From assembly GCA_021815655.1 (NCBI GenBank), contig JAKAGJ010000126.1:1-6480 (forward strand): a DNA stretch of 6,480 nt, given 5' to 3'. Positions within the stretch are counted from its first letter, which is position 1, and every line of letters begins with the position of its first letter. Of this stretch, positions 4,823 to 6,480 are shown in pieces. A program made the position numbers and the translations under genes. The notes below the pieces were generated by a model. That model was not told the DNA's origin. It ran no database searches and worked only from the letters and a program-made list of their open reading frames with translations. The DNA is from Deltaproteobacteria bacterium (GTDB lineage Bacteria; Desulfobacterota; Desulfarculia; Desulfarculales; Desulfarculaceae).

Positions 4823-6379
4823 GTGGACTCCCCGGCCCCCAACAAGTGGGTAATCACCGCCTCGGTGATGATTCCCACCCTCATCGAGATATTGGACACC
4901 AGCGTGGCCAACGTCTCGCTGAATCACATCCAGGGCAGCCTCTCGGCCGGCCAGGAGGAGGTCACCTGGGTGCTCACCTCCTACCTGGTGGCCAACGCCG
5001 TAATCATCCCCATGAGCGGCTGGCTGGCCCGGGTCTTGGGGCGCAAGCGCTACCTCCTGCTCTCCCTGGGGGTCTTCACCCTCAGCTCGGTTCTGTGCGG
5101 GATGGCCACCAGCCTGGCCGAACTCATCTTTTTCAGGGTGGTGCAGGGGGCGGGCGGCGGAGGCTTGCAGCCCATGTCCCAGGCCATCCTCATGGAGACC
5201 TTCCCGCCCCGGGAGCGGGGCATGGCCATGGCCATCTACGGCTTTGGCGTGGTGCTGGGTCCCATCCTGGGGCCGCTTTTGGGAGGCTATCTCACCGACA
5301 ATTACTCCTGGCGCTGGATTTTCTACATCAATCTGCCCGTGGGCATCGTGGCGGTATTGATGATCGTCAGCTTTGTCTTTGACCCGCCCTATCAGCAGCG
5401 CTGGAACCGTGGCGAGAAGGTGGACTACCTGGGCCTGGCCCTGCTGACCGTGGGCCTGGGCTGCCTGCAGATCGTGCTGGACAAGGGCCAGCTGGAGGAC
5501 TGGTTCAGCTCCGACTACATCCTGACCCTGGCCACCGTCTCCGGCCTCAGCTTGACGGGGCTGGTCTTCTGGGAGCTGAAGCACCCCAACCCCATCCTGG
5601 ATCTGCGCATTTTCAGGGACCGCAGCTTCGCCACGGGCAACCTGGTAATGTTCATGGGCTTTTTCGCTTTTTTCGGCTCAATCGTGCTGTTGCCCATGTA
5701 CCTACAGAGCCTCATGGGCTACACGGCCTTCCTGGCGGGGGTGGTGTTGGGGCCGGGGGGGGCGGTGGTGTTTCTGATGATGCCCCTGGCCGGCAAGCTG
5801 ACCCAGCGGGTGGATTCGCGCTACCTCCTGGGCGTGGGTCTGTTGTTCAACGCCCTATCCGTTTACTACATGTCACATTTCAGCCTGGACATCGGCTTTG
5901 GCCACGCGGTGCTGGGCCGGGTGATCCAGGGCCTGGGCATGCCCTTCTTCTTCGTCACCACCGCCTACCTGGCCATGGCCTACGTGGCCAACCCCCAGAT
6001 GAACAACGCCTCGGCCATCTTCAACCTGCTGCGCAACCTGGGCGGCTCCTGCGGAGTGGCCTTCGTCACCACCCTGCTGGCCCGGCGGGCGCAGTATCAC
6101 CAGAGCCGCCTGGTGGAGCACTTGAGCGTCTTTGATCCCGGCTTCCACATCAGGCTGGAGCAGGTCAAGGCCGCCCTGGCCGTCAAACTGGGGGGCCTTT
6201 CCGACCTGACCAACCAGGCCACCGGCCTCATATATGGCCAGCTGCAACGTCAAGCCACGGCCATGGCCTTTTACGACGCCTTCCACCTCCAAGCCCTTAT
6301 CTTTTTGGGGCTGGTGGCCACCCTGTGGATCATCCGCAAGCCGCCCATCGGCCAGCGGGCGCCCGGGGGCGGCCACTAG
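4823..6379 (+). CDS. emrB: EmrB/QacA-type MFS efflux transporter, 14 transmembrane helices (DHA2 family)
   Basis: An inner-membrane drug:proton antiporter of 518 residues (E. coli EmrB has about 512). I count fourteen hydrophobic segments, the first at about 10-33 and the last ending near residue 505. Family motifs are intact: LDTSVANVSL at 24-33 (motif D1, with Asp25 in helix 1), GWLARVLGRKR at 66-76 (motif A), RVVQGAGGGG at 105-114 (motif B, with Arg105 in helix 4) and GFGVVLGPILGPLLGG at 140-155 (motif C, the antiporter signature). RNLGGSCGVAFVTTLLARR near helix 13 is typical of the EmrB branch. A hydrophilic loop of roughly 55 residues precedes the last helix. The start is GTG at 4823, 12 bases after the emrA stop, with only a weak AGGG at 4812-4815; the next Met lies inside helix 1, so the GTG is preferred. 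Coupling to emrA translation is likely. Substrate unknown; detergent-like or hydrophobic compounds are usual. Confidence 0.94.
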   Translation: MDSPAPNKWVITASVMIPTLIEILDTSVANVSLNHIQGSLSAGQEEVTWVLTSYLVANAVIIPMSGWLARVLGRKRYLLLSLGVFTLSSVLCGMATSLAELIFFRVVQGAGGGGLQPMSQAILMETFPPRERGMAMAIYGFGVVLGPILGPLLGGYLTDNYSWRWIFYINLPVGIVAVLMIVSFVFDPPYQQRWNRGEKVDYLGLALLTVGLGCLQIVLDKGQLEDWFSSDYILTLATVSGLSLTGLVFWELKHPNPILDLRIFRDRSFATGNLVMFMGFFAFFGSIVLLPMYLQSLMGYTAFLAGVVLGPGGAVVFLMMPLAGKLTQRVDSRYLLGVGLLFNALSVYYMSHFSLDIGFGHAVLGRVIQGLGMPFFFVTTAYLAMAYVANPQMNNASAIFNLLRNLGGSCGVAFVTTLLARRAQYHQSRLVEHLSVFDPGFHIRLEQVKAALAVKLGGLSDLTNQATGLIYGQLQRQATAMAFYDAFHLQALIFLGLVATLWIIRKPPIGQRAPGGGH

Positions 6380-6384
6380 CAGGG

Positions 6385-6417
6385 CAGGGGGCCGCAGGCT
6401 GTCGGAGGCAGGCCCTG
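6385..6417 (+). terminator. GC-rich hairpin after emrB, weak terminator candidate
   Basis: CAGGGGGCC at 6385-6393 can pair with GGCCCTG at 6411-6417 if two G residues bulge out. It begins 5 bases after the emrB stop codon. There is no following T-tract, so it is at best an atypical terminator for the efflux operon. From here to the window end I see no gene that can be supported; an ATG occupies the last three bases (6478-6480) but has no clear ribosome binding site. Confidence 0.25.
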
Positions 6418-6453
6418 GCGTCTGGCTGGGCCACGACCCAGGCATGCGGACCG

Positions 6454-6463
6454 GGGATATCCC
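6454..6463. repeat. Perfect 10-bp palindrome GGGATATCCC
   Basis: GGGATATCCC is fully self-complementary and lies 75 bases after the emrB stop, in sequence with no visible gene. It could be an operator for a gene beyond the right edge or a chance occurrence; nothing in the window decides this. Confidence 0.2.
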
Positions 6464-6480
6464 TCGGGACCAGGCCGATG

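Noticed and set aside
4112..5584. A 490-codon open frame on the minus strand opposite emrA and emrB
   Set aside because: It is antisense to two clearly recognisable genes. Its composition (Gly, His, Gln, Ala and Leu rich, without domain motifs) is what GC-rich codon bias produces on the opposite strand.
6427..6442. CTGGG/CCCAG hairpin downstream of emrB as a terminator
   Set aside because: The stem is only five pairs, with a 6-base loop and no T-tract; such stems are frequent in GC-rich DNA.

Overview
The window is GC-rich throughout (G/C-dominated third codon positions, many GC-rich hairpins) and reads as chromosomal DNA of a Gram-negative bacterium. The mix of an archaeal-type cofactor-independent phosphoglycerate mutase and an EmrA/EmrB-type tripartite efflux pair, both with GC-rich coding, would fit a deltaproteobacterial (Desulfobacterota-like) genome. 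That placement is an inference from gene content and style, not from a marker gene.

Left part, minus strand (1-2309): a leftward gene set. It starts with a tiny ORF (2309-2124) that has a strong ribosome binding site and resembles the first half of a PAS domain. Next comes a phosphoglycerate mutase of the archaeal/ApgM type (2078-753) with all seven expected metal and catalytic residues. The last gene overlaps the ApgM stop codon by 4 bases and runs off the left edge (756-1). It looks like a PP-loop (ATP-pyrophosphatase-like) protein with a CxxC-H motif and a divergent nucleotide-binding loop. The 4-base overlap implies translational coupling of the last two genes.

Middle (2310-2516): a divergent intergenic region. 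It holds an AT-rich start region for the leftward genes, a perfect 12-bp palindrome, and a weak promoter and 9-bp inverted repeat ahead of the rightward gene.

Right part, plus strand (2517-6379): an alpha/beta-hydrolase with a complete Ser-Asp-His triad stands alone. A non-coding gap of 299 bases with several hairpins and a good sigma70-like promoter follows. Then comes a two-gene efflux operon: an EmrA-like HlyD-family membrane fusion protein (3584-4810) and, 12 bases later, an EmrB/QacA-type 14-helix MFS transporter (4823-6379). EmrB would move substrates across the inner membrane by proton antiport and EmrA would span the periplasm to a TolC-like outer-membrane channel. No such channel and no dedicated regulator gene is present in the window.

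I see no tRNA or rRNA gene, CRISPR array, insertion sequence or phage gene. The long additional open frames on the opposite strands are antisense shadows of the GC-rich genes. The least ordinary items are the coupled ApgM/PP-loop pair with a deviant active-site loop in each protein, and the PAS-like fragment in front of them.
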